Source: Bradyrhizobium sp. CIAT3101
GTDB taxonomy: Bacteria > Pseudomonadota > Alphaproteobacteria > Rhizobiales > Xanthobacteraceae
Direction: 5' to 3'
DNA length: 64,000 nucleotides
NCBI RefSeq assembly: GCF_029714945.1
Contig: NZ_CP121634.1
Coordinates: 2,563,001-2,627,000, forward strand
In this document: positions 33,599-42,585 of the stretch, one piece after another
How positions within the stretch are numbered: position 1 is the first letter of the stretch
Layout: every line of letters starts with the position of its first letter
The notes under the pieces: model-generated
Seen by the model: only the letters and a program-made list of their open reading frames with translations
Told to the model about the DNA's origin: nothing
Database searches by the model: none
Translations under genes and position numbers: made by a program

Positions 33599-34591
33599 AT
33601 GTCTACGGACGCAGCCGATTTCGTATCGCATCGATTTTCGACGCGCGAACATCCGGAGCGGATGCGACTTCCACTATGGCGCGATAGCTTTGTGCGGGGG
33701 ATCGTCCACGCCGATGTCGAGCCTCTCGCGAACATTCCGTTTCAGGTCGACGCAACGCTGCAAGCGATCCGCGGTTTGCGCACGCTCGCGCTGAAAGGCT
33801 CGCCAATGCGCTTCAAGCGCTTGCGGACGAACATTGCCGACGGTGACGACTCGATCGGCCTGATCGTCTGCTCGCCCGGTAACAGTCAGCTGACGCAGCG
33901 CGGCCGCGACATCGAGCTTTGCGCCGGCGATGCAATCTCGATTCTGCATTCGGAGCCCGCCACCGTCACCTATGTCAGCGGAATACTATTCGGTCTGGCG
34001 GTGCCCCGCGAGGCGCTGGCGGAGCGCGTGACCGATATCGAGAGCCTCGCAATGCGACCGATCCCTCAGCGGAATGAACCGCTTCGTATCCTCATGGCCT
34101 ATCTGAAGTCCGCATTCAGGGAGGGGGCTCTGGCCGCCCCAAGGCTGCGTGATGTCGTCGTCGCTCACACCTGTGATCTCGTAGCCCTCGCAGTCGGTGA
34201 GTGCGCTCCCTTGGGCGAGAGCGATGCGAGTGCGGTCGTGGCCGCGCGCCACAGTGCCGTCCTCGACGACATCGCGACACACTTTCAGGAGCCCGGGCTC
34301 AGCGTCGAGACGGTCGCTCGTCGCCAGGGCATTTCACCTCGTTATCTGCAGCGCCTGATGGCACTGTCGGGATCATCGTTCACCGGGCACGTGAACGAGC
34401 TACGTCTGCAACTTGCGCTCAAACTGCTGACCGAGGCGCGCTCTGGCACGCAACTGATTTCTGACATCGCGCTGGAGGTTGGCTTCTCGGACGTTTCGCA
34501 TTTCAATCGCCTGTTCCGGGCTCGCTTCGGCGATTCGCCACGTGGGGTTCGCTGCATCGGCAAGGATCGCCGCCGAGCCATGTGCCCTTGA
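33599..34591 (+). CDS. AraC-family transcriptional regulator
   Basis: 330 residues. The N-terminal half (about 20-200) is an AraC-binding-like domain of the type found in NphR/FeaR regulators (LPLWRDSFVRGIVHADVEPL). The C-terminal 100 residues carry the double helix-turn-helix: LSVETVARRQGISPRYLQRL and LISDIALEVGFSDVSHFNRL. ATG 33599 has GGAGGT six bases upstream, which decides against the longer frame from 33551. No obvious target gene is next to it. Effector unknown. Confidence 0.92.
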   Translation: MSTDAADFVSHRFSTREHPERMRLPLWRDSFVRGIVHADVEPLANIPFQVDATLQAIRGLRTLALKGSPMRFKRLRTNIADGDDSIGLIVCSPGNSQLTQRGRDIELCAGDAISILHSEPATVTYVSGILFGLAVPREALAERVTDIESLAMRPIPQRNEPLRILMAYLKSAFREGALAAPRLRDVVVAHTCDLVALAVGECAPLGESDASAVVAARHSAVLDDIATHFQEPGLSVETVARRQGISPRYLQRLMALSGSSFTGHVNELRLQLALKLLTEARSGTQLISDIALEVGFSDVSHFNRLFRARFGDSPRGVRCIGKDRRRAMCP

Positions 34592-34620
34592 TCGGCCCAC
34601 GCGCGAGATGCTGCTGCCGA

Positions 34621-34724
34621 ATGTCCGCTTCGGGTCAAAAGCGTCGGAAGGCGCGGCTGCAAACGTCCGCTCCGTCCCTGCGAGCTGACATGTCGGGGTA
34701 CTGTGTCAACGGGACCGATGGGCC
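34621..34724. repeat. Dispersed repeat element, copy 1
   Basis: Contains ATGTCCGCTTCGGGTCAAAA (34621-34640, continuing GCGT) and, 60 bases on, GTGTCAACGGGACCGATGGG (34703-34722). Both blocks recur, fused directly, at 35224-35267 (22 of 24 and 19 of 22 matches). It looks like remnants of one dispersed intergenic element. Confidence 0.65.
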
Positions 34725-34749
34725 AACAGGCAACATGGCGCACCACAAC

Positions 34750-34777
34750 AAAAAAAATCCCGGCACTTGGCCGGGAT
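34750..34777 (-). terminator. Rho-independent terminator of the small monooxygenase-like gene
   Basis: On the minus strand ATCCCGGC and GCCGGGAT pair around a 5-base loop and run into a stretch of eight Ts (34750-34757). Confidence 0.92.
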
Positions 34778-34784
34778 CGATACT

Positions 34785-35054
34785 TCACGCCTTGTTCGTA
34801 AACCAAATCGCTGGAGCTCCTGCCACTCCTGCATTCCGCATGGCATTCTTCAATTCAGCACTCTCCGCGAAGGCTTGCGCAGCTTCAATCGTGGCAAACT
34901 CGTGAGTTACTGTGATGTCATTGGGATTTTCGACCGCTCGGTAGACAGCCTCGGCTGTGACGCCCTTCGCCTTCTGAATCGGAGAAAAATCGTCATAAGC
35001 CTTCCGCCAGATCTTGTAGTCGGAAACCATGTGTCTAACAAACATAGTCGTCAT
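34785..35054 (-). CDS. Small alpha/beta-barrel (ABM-like) hypothetical protein
   Basis: 89 residues: FVRHMVSDYKIWRKAYDDFS, then HEFATIEAAQAFAESAELKN and VAGAPAIWFTNKA. The pattern of an N-terminal strand, WRKAYDDF helix and a HxF strand is like the ferredoxin-like dimeric alpha/beta-barrel proteins (antibiotic biosynthesis monooxygenase or 'cyclase' types). No catalytic residue is evident. ATG 35054 has GGGAGGA about 8 bases upstream. It has its own terminator. Function unknown. Confidence 0.8.
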   Translation of the reverse strand: MTTMFVRHMVSDYKIWRKAYDDFSPIQKAKGVTAEAVYRAVENPNDITVTHEFATIEAAQAFAESAELKNAMRNAGVAGAPAIWFTNKA

Positions 35055-35223
35055 CAGATGTTCCTCCCTGACCGGTCGTAACAATCTTCCCACGAACGCT
35101 TGAAACAGGACTTCCAGTAGCACCAGTATAATACTGCACACCGCTTGGAGCTATTTCATTTCCGGGTCGCGCTGATGCCATCGGACCTTGCCCTTTGTCC
35201 GATAGAACGGCCTCATCAGTCGG

Positions 35224-35267
35224 ATGTCCGCCGCGGGTCAAAAGCGTGTCAACGGAGCCGATGAGCC
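35224..35267. repeat. Dispersed repeat element, copy 2
   Basis: ATGTCCGCCGCGGGTCAAAA then GCGTGTCAACGGAGCCGATG. It matches both blocks of the element at 34621-34724 with the middle 58 bases missing. It lies just 3' of the ABC binding-protein pseudogene. Confidence 0.65.
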
Positions 35268-35286
35268 GGAGGCGGAAATCGACGGC

Positions 35287-35672
35287 TCACTCGATCGTCC
35301 TGTCGGCACGCGAAAGTACCACCGGCGGAATTTCGACACCTAACATTTGCGCTGTCTTGAGATTGATGACCAGTTCGAACCTGATCGGCTGCTCAACAGG
35401 GACGTCGGCCACCTTTGCGCCTCGCAATAGTCTTGCGACCTGACGCGCGCATTGGTCGAAGACCGCGCTGAGACGAGGACCGTATCCCATCAGTCCGCCT
35501 TCTTCCGCCTGTTCGGGCCACTGCAGAATGGCGGGCAGGCGGCGGAGTGCCAGCTGGGCGGGACTGGTCCCAATGCCGCAACGCGATACGGCCGCCCAGC
35601 CCGCTGTGCGCGTGCTCCGAGCGGCAATGCCGCAGCGCCAGTAATCAGCGTGATGAACTCGCGCCGCTTCAT
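35287..35672 (-). pseudogene. Remnant of an ABC transporter substrate-binding protein
   Basis: The N-terminus MKRREFITLITGAAALPLGA begins at 35672 and is the exact twin-arginine opening of the ABC_sub_bind family. The C-terminus (VEQPIRFELVINLKTAQMLG then VEIPPVVLSRADRTIE) ends at 35287 in a different reading frame. Intact members are about 320-330 residues; here only some 125 codons remain, so roughly 200 codons from the middle are missing and the frame is shifted near 35490. The gene is not functional. Confidence 0.88.
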
Positions 35673-35690
35673 GGGGGCCCCGGAAGCCGC

Positions 35691-37043
35691 CTAGTGCGCC
35701 ATCGCGACGTCACCGGACAATTGCTCGCGCCGTACATCGATCCGCAGCATCATGACGACGATGGCGCCGACCAGCGCGCAACCCGCCAGCAAGAGCAGGC
35801 CCGCAGTAAAATTGCCGGTCAGGTCCTTCAGGTAGCCCATTGCGTAAGGACCAGCGAAGCCAGAAAGGTTTCCGAGCGAGTTGATCGCGGCGATGCCGGC
35901 GGCGGCCGATGCGCCCGTCAGGAAACTTGCCGGCAGTGGCCAGAACATCGGCGGGACCGCGGAGACGCCGATCTGTGCAAAGCAGAGCAACGCCATGATG
36001 AGCACGGAATTGGAAACGAGACCTGCAAGTCCAATTCCGACTGCTGCCATCAATAGCGCCGCGGCGACGTGACCCTTCCGCTCCATGGTCCGATCGGAAT
36101 GACGACCAAGCAGCACCATGCCGGCGGCGCCGAAAACAAAGGGGAGTGCCGCGAGCAGGCCGGTCTGGGTGTCACTGACGCCAAAACCCTTGATGATGGT
36201 CGGCAGGAAGAATGCCACGCCGTAACTCGCAGCGTTCAGGCAGAAGTACACCAGAGCGCACGCCAGGATGCGAGGATCGGTGAGCGCCTGTCCCAGGGAC
36301 AAATGCTCTACGCGCTCCTTGTTGCGCTTCTCGGTGGCCTGCACGTTCTCCAGCCAGGCAATCTCGTCTTGTTGCAGCCAGCGGGCCTGGCGCGGGAAAT
36401 CGGTCAGATAGAGCAGGACGCCAATGCCGACCAGAACCGACGGCAATGCTTCGAGAATGAACAGCCACTGCCAGCCTTCCAATCCCCAACCGGTCACGCT
36501 GAGCAACAGCCCGGAGATGGGTGATCCGACGATGGACGAAATCGGGATCGCCAGCATGAACAGGCTGATGACTCGCGCGCGGTAAACAGCGGGGAACCAG
36601 AGCGTCAGGTAGAAGATGATGCCGGGAAAGAAGCCAGCTTCGCAGGCGCCGAGCAGCAAACGAAGCGAATAGAAAACGCCCGTCGTCGGAATTCCCGTTG
36701 CTGCCGATATCGACGGGATGAATGCGAAAGCCGCCGAGACGATTCCCCAGGTGATCATGATGCGGGCGATCCAGACGCGCGCGCCGACCCTTTCCAGGAA
36801 GATGTTCGAGGGCACTTCAAACAGGAAATATCCGACGAAGAACAAGCCGGCGCCGAGCCCGAACGCTGCTTCACTCAAACCGAGCGCCTGGTTCATATGC
36901 AGCTTGGCAAAGCCGACATTGACGCGGTCGAGATAGGCCACGAAGTAGCACACGATCAGGAACGGAATGAGCCGCCACATCACCTTGCCAATGACACGAG
37001 TCTCGACGTCTTGCATGGCGCGGCCTCCCGCTTGCTCGCTCAA
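35691..37043 (-). CDS. MFS transporter, anion:cation symporter (ACS) type
   Basis: 450 residues with twelve membrane helices. The opening RLIPFLIVCYFVAYLDRVNV and LFFVGYFLFEVPSNIFLERV are hallmarks of the ACS group (phthalate, tartrate, glucarate and hydroxyphenylacetate permeases). It should import an organic anion with protons. A start at 37016 (MQDVETRVIGK) is an alternative that matches the usual family N-terminus better. No catabolic gene is adjacent, so the substrate cannot be named. It ends 18 bases before the pseudogene start. Confidence 0.9.
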   Translation of the reverse strand: MSEQAGGRAMQDVETRVIGKVMWRLIPFLIVCYFVAYLDRVNVGFAKLHMNQALGLSEAAFGLGAGLFFVGYFLFEVPSNIFLERVGARVWIARIMITWGIVSAAFAFIPSISAATGIPTTGVFYSLRLLLGACEAGFFPGIIFYLTLWFPAVYRARVISLFMLAIPISSIVGSPISGLLLSVTGWGLEGWQWLFILEALPSVLVGIGVLLYLTDFPRQARWLQQDEIAWLENVQATEKRNKERVEHLSLGQALTDPRILACALVYFCLNAASYGVAFFLPTIIKGFGVSDTQTGLLAALPFVFGAAGMVLLGRHSDRTMERKGHVAAALLMAAVGIGLAGLVSNSVLIMALLCFAQIGVSAVPPMFWPLPASFLTGASAAAGIAAINSLGNLSGFAGPYAMGYLKDLTGNFTAGLLLLAGCALVGAIVVMMLRIDVRREQLSGDVAMAH

Positions 37044-37139
37044 AGCCGGTTCAAACTTCCGGGCAGCATTACGAAACTATGACGCCCGGATACGATGAGC
37101 GCAAACGGCATTTGCTTTTGACGTCAAAGCGACAGTTAC

Positions 37140-37287
37140 GCTGTCCTGGTTTGAAGCTGGCGTGCGGATCAAGTGCGTAGGATGGGTAGAGCGCAGCGAA
37201 ACCCATCACGTCTCGGAACGCGCGGAGGCGATGATGGGTTTCGCTTTCGCTCTACCCATCCTACGAGCTGTCATGGTTTGAAGCTGG
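37140..37287. repeat. Direct repeats flanking a palindromic repeat
   Basis: A 21-base sequence (GCTGTCCTGGTTTGAAGCTG and one more G, 37140-37160) recurs with one change at 37267-37287. The two copies bracket the palindromic element at 37177-37264. Confidence 0.85.
37177..37264. repeat. Long palindromic repeat, 'gtaggatgggtagagc' family, copy 2
   Basis: Arms GTAGGATGGGTAGAGC (37177-37192) and GCTCTACCCATCCTAC (37249-37264) are identical to those of the copy at 27745-27831, with an inner GCGAAACCCATC / GATGGGTTTCGC pair. It sits in the 360-base gap between the ACS transporter gene and feoB, where no gene or other signal was seen. Confidence 0.92.
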
Positions 37288-37405
37288 AACTGGCTCGCGA
37301 GCCTTGGCTGCGGTCGCATGATTTTGCACAGGCGTAAGCCACTGATCTCACAGCCCCCGTCTACTGTGCATGGGGTTGTTTTCGCGGTCTTGGTTGCGAG
37401 AGAGG

Positions 37406-39277
37406 CTAGCCTGCGCCCAGCGCGACCGCGACGTTGTAGGTGAGAAGGCTCGCCGCATAGGCCAGCACCAGCATGTAGGCGAACGTCGCCGCCATCCAGC
37501 CCCAGCTTCCGGTCTCGCGCCGGATGACGGCGAGCGTGGAGGCGCATTGCGGGGCGAAGATGTACCAGGCGAGCATCGACAGCGCGGTGGCGAGCGACCA
37601 CTTCGTCGCCAGCACCTGGCCGATCTGCTCGGCCGCCTCCTTGCCGCCCTCGATCGCGTAGACGGTGCCGAGCGCTGCGACCGCGACCTCGCGCGCCGCC
37701 ATGCCCGGGATCAGCGCGACCGCGATCTGCCAGTTGAAGCCGACGGGATGAAGCAGCGGCTCGATCGCCTTGCCGATCATGGCGGCCAGGCTGAAGTCGA
37801 TCGCGGGCTCGGTGGCGCCCGCGGGCGGCTGCGGGAACGAGGCCAGAAACCAGATCAGCACCATCATCGAGAAGATCGTGGTGCCGGCGCGCTGCAGGAA
37901 CATCTTCGCGCGGGTGAAGATGCCGATCGCGATCGATTTCAGCCGCGGCATCTTGTAGTCCGGCAGCTCGAGCATGAACGGCGCCGGCGCATAGTCGCGC
38001 AGCATGAAGAATTTGATCAGGAACGAGACGACCAGCGCACTGGTGATGCCGGCCGCATAAAGCCCGAACATCACGAGGCCCTGCAGGTTGACGAAGCCCC
38101 AGACGTCCTTGGCCGGAATGAAGGCCGAGATGATCAGCGTGTAGACCGGAATGCGCGCCGAGCAGGTCATCAGCGGTGCGATCAGGATCGTGGTCAGCCG
38201 GTCGCGCTTGTTGTCGATCACGCGCGTCGCCATGATGCCGGGAATGGCACAGGCAAAGCTCGACAGCAGCGGAATGAAGGCGCGGCCGTGCAGCCCTGCG
38301 CCGCCCATGATCCGGTCCATCAGGAACGCGGCGCGCGCCATGTAGCCGAAATCTTCCAGGAGCAGGATGAACAGGAAGATGATGATGATCTGCGGCAGGA
38401 ACACGATGACGCTGCCGACGCCGGAGATCACGCCGTTCTGAAGGAAGCTCTGCAGCAGGCCCTCGGGCAGGGTGGCGTGGACGAAGTCGCCGAGCGCGTC
38501 GAAGCCCGATTGCAGCAGCTCCATCAGCGGCTGCGCCCAGGCGAACACCGCCTGGAACATCACGAACAGGATGAGCGCGAGCACGATCAGGCCGCCGACC
38601 GGATGCAGCACAATCGCATCGATGCGCGCGGTCCAGGTGTCGGGCCTGGCAGGCAGGCTGACGCAGTCGGAGATGATGCGGTCGGCCTCGCGCTGGGTCG
38701 CACGCAATTCGGCGACGCTGAGCGCGCGCCAGCTGTTTTCGGCCGGCTCGGCGGAGAGCTTGGCCGAGATCTCGTCGGTCAGCGCCAGCAGGTCAGCCGT
38801 GCCGCCCTTGCGCACCGCGATCGAGGTGACCACGGGCACGCCGAGTTCCTTGGCGAGCCGCTCCACGTCGACCGAGATGCCGCGGCGGCTCGCGATGTCG
38901 AACATGTTGAGCACGAGGATCATCGGCCGCCCGGTGCGCTTCAGCTCCAGCAGCAGGCGGATGGTCAGGCGCAGATTGGTGCTGTCGGCCACGCACAGCA
39001 CGAGGTCGGGCACGGTCTCGCCGGAGGCCTTGCCGAGCACAAAGTCGCGGGTGATCTCCTCGTCCGGGCTGCGGCCGCGCAGCGAATAGGTGCCGGGCAG
39101 GTCGACCACGGAGACCTGGCGCCCCTGCGGGGTGACGAAAAAACCTTCCTTGCGCTCGACGGTGACGCCCGGATAGTTCGCCACCTTCTGCCGGCTGCCG
39201 GTCAGCGCATTGAACAGCGACGTCTTGCCGCTGTTTGGCGTGCCCACCAGGGCGAGATGCAGAAGGGGTAATTCCAT
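37406..39277 (-). CDS. feoB: Ferrous iron transport protein B
   Basis: 623 residues, inner-membrane Fe(II) permease with a cytoplasmic G-domain. G1 is GTPNSGKTS (12-20), G3 DLPG (59-62) and G4 NMFD (124-127). The membrane part has the two Gate domains (GALVMFQAVFAWAQPLMELL-like and AGLHGRAFIPLLSSFACAIP) and CASTLAVIRRETGSWGW near the C-terminus. It is shorter than E. coli FeoB (773) because the C-terminal cytoplasmic tail is absent, as in many alphaproteobacteria. feoA lies 24 bases upstream; no feoC is present. Regulation by iron is suggested by the Irr-like element in front of feoA. Confidence 0.96.
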   Translation of the reverse strand: MELPLLHLALVGTPNSGKTSLFNALTGSRQKVANYPGVTVERKEGFFVTPQGRQVSVVDLPGTYSLRGRSPDEEITRDFVLGKASGETVPDLVLCVADSTNLRLTIRLLLELKRTGRPMILVLNMFDIASRRGISVDVERLAKELGVPVVTSIAVRKGGTADLLALTDEISAKLSAEPAENSWRALSVAELRATQREADRIISDCVSLPARPDTWTARIDAIVLHPVGGLIVLALILFVMFQAVFAWAQPLMELLQSGFDALGDFVHATLPEGLLQSFLQNGVISGVGSVIVFLPQIIIIFLFILLLEDFGYMARAAFLMDRIMGGAGLHGRAFIPLLSSFACAIPGIMATRVIDNKRDRLTTILIAPLMTCSARIPVYTLIISAFIPAKDVWGFVNLQGLVMFGLYAAGITSALVVSFLIKFFMLRDYAPAPFMLELPDYKMPRLKSIAIGIFTRAKMFLQRAGTTIFSMMVLIWFLASFPQPPAGATEPAIDFSLAAMIGKAIEPLLHPVGFNWQIAVALIPGMAAREVAVAALGTVYAIEGGKEAAEQIGQVLATKWSLATALSMLAWYIFAPQCASTLAVIRRETGSWGWMAATFAYMLVLAYAASLLTYNVAVALGAG

Positions 39278-39301
39278 GGAATCAGATGTCCGGCCGCAAT
39301 T

Positions 39302-39577
39302 TCAGGCGACGATGATGGCCATGGCTTCGCGGCGGCGCACCGCGATGGTGATGTTGTCGACACGGACGGCGATCGGGTCGCGTCCGACCAGCCCCTCGTG
39401 CAGGACCTCGACCCGCGCGCCCTCGACAAAGCCGAGCTCGATCAGCCGGCTCTCGAGCTCGATGTCCGAGAGTGCCGAGCCGGCGTCCTTGGCGGAGAGG
39501 TGCTGGATGACGCCGGTATAGCCGCGCTTGGCCAGGCCCAGCGGCATCTCGCGGCGCGTATCGTGGGTGTCGGTCAT
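39302..39577 (-). CDS. feoA: Ferrous iron transport protein A
   Basis: 91 residues from ATG 39577. SH3-like FeoA domain: PLGLAKRGYTGVIQHLSAKD, LIELGFVEGARVEVLHEGLV, GRDPIAVRVDNITIAVRRRE. It is a cytoplasmic partner needed for FeoB activity. The family is usually about 75-90 residues, so the length fits. A TTG at 39592 is an alternative start. First gene of the feoAB operon. Confidence 0.95.
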   Translation of the reverse strand: MTDTHDTRREMPLGLAKRGYTGVIQHLSAKDAGSALSDIELESRLIELGFVEGARVEVLHEGLVGRDPIAVRVDNITIAVRRREAMAIIVA

Positions 39578-39636
39578 GCCCTGTATTTTCAACGCAGGGC
39601 AGGGAGGTCAAGCGCGCACGCTCGTTGAAACTGCAC

Positions 39637-39653
39637 CTTAGAGTGATTTTAAA
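39637..39653. promoter_or_regulatory. Candidate iron control element (Irr-like box) before feoAB
   Basis: CTTAGAGTGATTTTAAA lies inside a larger imperfect palindrome (39631-39659, arms CTGCAC...GTGCAG) whose 14-base halves differ only at three transitions. It resembles the TTTAGAA-N3-TTCTAAA type iron control element bound by Irr in Rhizobiales. It ends about 60 bases upstream of the feoA start. Confidence 0.5.
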
Positions 39654-39691
39654 GTGCAGATCACGAAGCCGTGGGCCGAGCGCCTTGGCAG

Positions 39692-39717
39692 CAGTCCTTG
39701 GCGCCAGTCCTTGGCGC
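39692..39717. repeat. 13-base tandem duplication at the 3' end of the RHH gene
   Basis: CAGTCCTTGGCGC is repeated twice in direct succession (39692-39704 and 39705-39717), immediately after the stop codon of the ribbon-helix-helix gene. Confidence 0.8.
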
Positions 39718-39968
39718 TACTGCGCCGGGACCTTTTCCGGCTGGGCGGCCATGGCGCGGCTCTTGAAGTAGTCGAGCACGAACAGGCGGATTGCCGAGGA
39801 CAGATTGCCCTGCTGGCGGCCGCCGTCGATTTCGCCGACGAGCTCGGACAGCGTCATGTTGCGCAGGCCCGAGATCTCCTTCATGCCGTTCCAGAACGCC
39901 TCTTCCAGGCTGACGCTGGTCTTGTGGCCGGCGACCACGATCGAACGCTTCACGACGGGCGACTTCAT
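39717..39968 (-). CDS. Ribbon-helix-helix domain protein
   Basis: 83 residues. RSIVVAGHKTSVSLEEAFWN and GMKEISGLRNMTLSELVGEI form the ribbon-helix-helix domain typical of a small alphaproteobacterial family. It probably binds DNA as a dimer, but no target is known. The start overlaps the stop of the DUF4169 gene (ATGA), and GAGGAG lies about 6 bases upstream, so the two are translationally coupled. Confidence 0.88.
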   Translation of the reverse strand: MKSPVVKRSIVVAGHKTSVSLEEAFWNGMKEISGLRNMTLSELVGEIDGGRQQGNLSSAIRLFVLDYFKSRAMAAQPEKVPAQ

Positions 39969-40153
39969 GGCTGCTCCTCGCGATCGATCCGATGCTGGTC
40001 CAGATGCGCCTTCGCCTGGTCCGCCTGCTTCTCCTCCGACGATCGCTCGGCCTTCGTGCGGCCGAACTTCGTTCGGTTGGCGTCCGCCTGCTTCGCCGAT
40101 GCTTCCCGCTCGGCGCGCTTCCTGAAACGATTCAGGTTGATGACGTTCCCCAT
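39965..40153 (-). CDS. DUF4169 family protein
   Basis: 62 residues, highly charged: MGNVINLNRFRKRAEREASA, then many Lys, Arg, Glu and Gln. It matches DUF4169, a short alphaproteobacterial family encoded next to the ribbon-helix-helix protein and fumC. No function is known. The gene pair overlaps by ATGA. Confidence 0.82.
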   Translation of the reverse strand: MGNVINLNRFRKRAEREASAKQADANRTKFGRTKAERSSEEKQADQAKAHLDQHRIDREEQP

Positions 40154-40432
40154 GCCGCGTCTCCATCATCCGCTCCTCTTCAGGCTGGATGAAACTTCCA
40201 GAAACAGGGCGCCGCGTTGCGCCCCACAAGACTTGATCGTCATTCGCTCGTCCTCGTCAATCGGCCTGTCGGCCATCAAACGATGAATTTCGCCCCGTCA
40301 AGGGCAGAGGGGCTTTGCGTAGCAGGTGCCGCCGCCGCCACATTGACGGTAATCAAATCCTGTCCTTTAAGCCTTATAATTATGAGCTTTTAGGGCTCCG
40401 TATCATTACGGATGACTATCGGAATTCGGAAT

Positions 40433-41854
40433 TCACCCGGGTCGCGTCATCTTCTCCGGCTGCACCAGGCGGTCGAATTCGTCGGCCGAGACGAAGCCGA
40501 GCCGCAGTGCCTCCTCCTTCAGCGTGGTGCCGTTGGCATGCGCGGTCTTGGCCACCTTGGCTGCGTTGTCGTAGCCGATCTTCGGCGCGAGCGCGGTCAC
40601 CAGCATCAGCGAACGCTCCATCAGCTCCTTGATGTGCTTCTGGTCGGCGCGGATGCCGCTGACGCAATGCTCGGTGAATGAGCGCGCGGCGTCCGCTATC
40701 AGGCGGATCGAGTGCAGCATGTTGTAGGCGAGCACCGGCTTGTAGACGTTGAGCTCGAAATGGCCCTGGCTGCCGGCGACCGTAATCGCGGTGTGATTAC
40801 CGAACACCTGGCAGCACACCATGGTCATCGCCTCGCACTGCGTCGGATTGACCTTGCCCGGCATGATCGATGAGCCCGGTTCGTTCTCCGGCAGGATCAG
40901 TTCGCCAAGGCCCGAGCGCGGGCCCGATCCGAGCAGGCGGATGTCGTTGGCGATCTTGAACAGGCCCGTCGCGACGGAATTGATGGCGCCGTGCGCCAGC
41001 ACATAGGCGTCGTTCGAAGCCAGCGCCTCGAATTTGTTGGCGGCGCTGGTGAAGGGAAGTTTCGTGATCCCGGCGACGTGCTTTGCAAACAGCTTTGCGA
41101 AGCGCGGCTTCGAATTGAGGCCGGTGCCGACGGCGGTGCCGCCCTGCGCCAGCGGATAGAGGTCCTTCACCGCGACCTTGAGTCGCGCGATGCCGCTCTC
41201 GACCTGCGCGGCGTAGCCCGAGAATTCCTGGCCAAGTGTCAGCGGCGTCGCGTCCTGGGTGTGGGTACGGCCGATCTTCACGATCTTGGCGAACTCCTTC
41301 TCCTTCTTGCGCAGCGCGCGGTGCAGTTCGCCGAGGGCAGGGACGAGATCCGCCGTGACGCGGCTTGCGGCCGCGATGTGCATCGCCGTCGGGAAAGAGT
41401 CGTTCGACGACTGGCTCATGTTGACGTGGTCGTTGGGATGCACCGGCTTCTTGGATCCGAGCTCGCCGCCGAGCAGCTCGTTGGCGCGGTTGGCGATGAC
41501 CTCGTTGAGGTTCATGTTGCTCTGGGTCCCCGAGCCGGTCTGCCACACCACGAGCGGGAAATGATCGTCGAGCTTGCCCTCGATCACCTCGTGCGCGGCG
41601 CGAATGATGGCGCCGGCGCGGCGCTTGTCGAGCAGGCCGAGCTCGAGGTTGGACTGTGCGGCCGCAAGCTTGACGATGCCGAGCGCATGCACGAGCGAGA
41701 TCGGCATGCGGTCGATGCCGATGCGGAAATTCTGGCGCGAGCGTTCGGTCTGCGCCCCCCAATAGCGATCGGCGGGGACCTCGATGGGACCGAAACTGTC
41801 GGTCTCGATGCGGGTCGCGGGGCGGGCGGTCTTCGCGCGGGCAGCTTTGGCCAT
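40433..41854 (-). CDS. fumC: Class II fumarate hydratase
   Basis: 473 residues from ATG 41854 (477 from ATG 41866). Iron-independent fumarase converting fumarate to L-malate in the TCA cycle, active as a cytoplasmic homotetramer. The superfamily signature [11 protein letters not shown] is present near residue 325. Other conserved stretches are [28 protein letters not shown] and [20 protein letters not shown], which carries the catalytic His of the TH motif. Length and motifs are complete. Upstream, sspB is codirectional but about 100 bases away. Confidence 0.97.
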   Translation of the reverse strand: MAKAARAKTARPATRIETDSFGPIEVPADRYWGAQTERSRQNFRIGIDRMPISLVHALGIVKLAAAQSNLELGLLDKRRAGAIIRAAHEVIEGKLDDHFPLVVWQTGSGTQSNMNLNEVIANRANELLGGELGSKKPVHPNDHVNMSQSSNDSFPTAMHIAAASRVTADLVPALGELHRALRKKEKEFAKIVKIGRTHTQDATPLTLGQEFSGYAAQVESGIARLKVAVKDLYPLAQGGTAVGTGLNSKPRFAKLFAKHVAGITKLPFTSAANKFEALASNDAYVLAHGAINSVATGLFKIANDIRLLGSGPRSGLGELILPENEPGSSIMPGKVNPTQCEAMTMVCCQVFGNHTAITVAGSQGHFELNVYKPVLAYNMLHSIRLIADAARSFTEHCVSGIRADQKHIKELMERSLMLVTALAPKIGYDNAAKVAKTAHANGTTLKEEALRLGFVSADEFDRLVQPEKMTRPG

Positions 41855-41955
41855 GAGCACATCCATTCTGCCGCGCGAGACGCCGCGCGGCCTCTTGATG
41901 TGCTCTTCTATATAGGGAGTTTGGCCGGGCGCGACGGTCTCGCGGCCAACCTAGA

Positions 41956-42474
41956 TCATTTCTTGCGGAAACGATCGAGCCGCACGACCTCGGCGCCGCC
42001 CTGGTTCGTCGGGGTCGGTTCTTCCGCGGTCTCGGCCGTCTCGGTGGCCGGCGCGGGTGCCGCCACGGCGGATGGGGCCGGGGCCGCGGGCAAATTCTCG
42101 CCCGTCACCTCCGCGACATCCGAGGTGTCGAACTGGAGGCCGAATTTCACGGACGGATCGAGGAAGCTCTTGATGGCGCTGAACGGCACGATCAGCCGCT
42201 CCGGGATGCCGCCAAAGGACAGGCCGACCTCGAAACGGTCCTCGAGCACGGTCAGGTCCCAGAACTGGTGCTGGAGGATGATCGTCATCTCTTCCGGATA
42301 TTGCGCAAGCAGCCGGCTCGACAGCTTCACGCCCTCGGCCTTCGATACGAAGGTGATGAAGAAATGGTGCTCGCCCGGCAGGCCATGGGCCGCGGCGTCG
42401 GTCAGCACCTTGCGCAACACGCCGCGCAGCGCGTCGCGTGCCAGCACATCGTATCGGATATGATCGGTCGCCAT
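41956..42474 (-). CDS. sspB: SspB, ClpXP adaptor for ssrA-tagged proteins
   Basis: 172 residues, alphaproteobacterial SspB type. The folded domain (residues 1-about 125) opens MATDHIRYDVLARDALRGVL and includes GLPGEHHFFITFVSKAEGVK and ERLIVPFSAIKSFLDPSVKF. A flexible Ala/Pro-rich linker follows, then the C-terminal VVRLDRFRKK, the ClpX-docking motif. SspB binds ssrA tags and delivers them to ClpXP. The start at 42474 fits the family N-terminus; an upstream in-frame start at 42525 is less likely. The tmRNA gene lies about 110 bases upstream on the same strand with no intervening terminator. Confidence 0.95.
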   Translation of the reverse strand: MATDHIRYDVLARDALRGVLRKVLTDAAAHGLPGEHHFFITFVSKAEGVKLSSRLLAQYPEEMTIILQHQFWDLTVLEDRFEVGLSFGGIPERLIVPFSAIKSFLDPSVKFGLQFDTSDVAEVTGENLPAAPAPSAVAAPAPATETAETAEEPTPTNQGGAEVVRLDRFRKK

Positions 42475-42585
42475 GGTGGTCCTGTTGCATTCCAGGAGAC
42501 GGGCCCTGCCGGCCCGACTCGCCAAGCCGCAATAGTACCGCGCCTGACGGGTCAGCAGGAGTCCCCGCCGGGAAGGAAATCAGAG

